From an uncultured Porphyromonadaceae bacterium (GTDB lineage: Bacteria > Bacteroidota > Bacteroidia > Bacteroidales > Muribaculaceae), in NCBI GenBank assembly GCA_947174225.1, contig CAMWIF010000186.1, forward strand, positions 1 through 5,829: DNA of 5,829 nucleotides, given 5' to 3'. Below the pieces are notes generated by a model that saw only the letters and a program-made list of their open reading frames with translations, did no database searches and was not told the origin of the DNA. Below, in pieces: positions 5,690-5,829 of the stretch; position 1 is the stretch's first letter, and every line of letters starts with the position of its first letter. Made by a program: the position numbers and the translations under genes.

Positions 5690-5721
5690 CAAAATTAGAA
5701 CTTCTTTTTAGTTCTTACAAA
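5690..5721 (-). promoter_or_regulatory. Consensus Bacteroidota promoter for the structured RNA / HTH transcript
   Basis: Minus strand TTTG (5721 to 5718) and TAATTTTG (5697 to 5690) match the Bacteroidota -33 TTTG and -7 TAnnTTTG elements, with a 20-base spacer in the usual range. Transcription would start near 5684. No equally good promoter is visible between here and the start codon of the regulator, so the regulator may be read from this promoter through the structured region. Confidence 0.65.
5697..5715. promoter_or_regulatory. Palindrome inside the promoter spacer, candidate operator
   Basis: AGAACT and AGTTCT form perfect 6-bp arms around 7 bp, filling the spacer between the -33 and -7 boxes. 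A protein bound here would block RNA polymerase. As RNA it could also be a weak hairpin followed by AATTTT at the end of the upstream transcript, so the role is uncertain. Confidence 0.35.
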
Positions 5722-5740
5722 TCTTATGGGATAATTTATA

Positions 5741-5757
5741 TGTTAAGAAGTGTTAAG
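5741..5757. promoter_or_regulatory. Direct repeat TGTTAAG x2 with 10-bp period
   Basis: TGTTAAG occurs at 5741-5747 and 5751-5757, exactly one helical turn apart and about 20-36 bases upstream of the -33 box. It could be an activator site. The surrounding DNA is AT-rich, so a chance repeat cannot be excluded. Confidence 0.25.
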
Positions 5758-5777
5758 TTATAGCTAAAAATATTGAT

Positions 5778-5829
5778 TTATTGGAGGATATTGGAGTTGA
5801 CGCCTTTCATGCGGTCGGATTCGTCGCCG
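5778..5829 (-). CDS. C-terminal end of an unidentified gene, cut by the window edge
   Basis: Sixteen codons read GDESDRMKGVNSNILQ and then a TAA stop at 5778-5780. The third codon positions are mostly G or C, unlike the AT-rich intergenic DNA that begins right after the stop, which favours real coding. The remaining length and the function cannot be told from this tail. I see no convincing terminator between this stop and the next promoter, so some read-through into the structured-RNA region is possible. Confidence 0.45.
   Translation of the reverse strand, partial: GDESDRMKGVNSNILQ

Noticed and set aside
5330..5690. tmRNA, RNase P RNA or SRP RNA on the minus strand
   Set aside because: There is no tRNA-like CCA end or T-loop, no GAGGAAAGTCC-type P4 core, and no SRP GGAAGCAG-type loop.
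1..5829. CRISPR array, insertion sequence, tRNA or rRNA gene
   Set aside because: No regularly spaced identical repeats, terminal inverted repeats with a transposase, cloverleaf or rRNA sequence were seen.

Overview
The window looks like chromosomal DNA of a gut-type Bacteroidota, probably order Bacteroidales; a Muribaculaceae-like member is possible but not provable from 5.8 kb. The signs are two perfect TAnnTTTG promoter -7 boxes, AT-rich start regions without Shine-Dalgarno sequences, and type II (lipoprotein) signal peptides, one with an acidic/Asn tail after the cysteine (CNNDD) of the kind used for surface export in this phylum. All supported genes lie on the minus strand, so the story reads from right to left.

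Layout in transcription order: (1) 5778-5829, the last 16 codons of an unidentified gene cut by the window edge. (2) 5274-5777, about 500 bases without a gene. It holds a consensus promoter (5690-5721) with a palindrome in its spacer, followed by a candidate structured RNA or very long 5' leader. That stretch contains a 15-bp stem, a GNRA-capped hairpin, a 9-bp long-range helix, a possible loop-loop contact and several mutually exclusive pairings. The imperfect pairs become G-U only on the minus strand. (3) 5055-5273, a 72-aa helix-turn-helix regulator, closed by a strong intrinsic terminator (4998-5038). (4) 4704-4997, a promoter near 4891-4898 with poor -33 match, direct repeats upstream of it, and a leader of about 180 nt with two hairpins. 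(5) 663-4703, a 1346-aa lipoprotein with a coiled-coil stalk of about 430 residues and a large beta-rich C-terminal half. (6) 596-624, a 12-bp intercistronic hairpin. (7) 104-577, a 157-aa lipoprotein that may depend on read-through from the large gene.

How they may work together (inference): the two lipoproteins probably form one envelope locus. The large one is a lipid-anchored fibre whose Ile-at-a/Asn-at-d heptads suggest a trimeric stalk, and the small one is a possible NTF2-like accessory. The small regulator upstream has its own terminator and is therefore a separate unit. It could control itself, the lipoprotein locus, or something elsewhere. The most novel part is the structured, apparently switch-like RNA region immediately upstream of the regulator; I could not match it to any RNA family I know.
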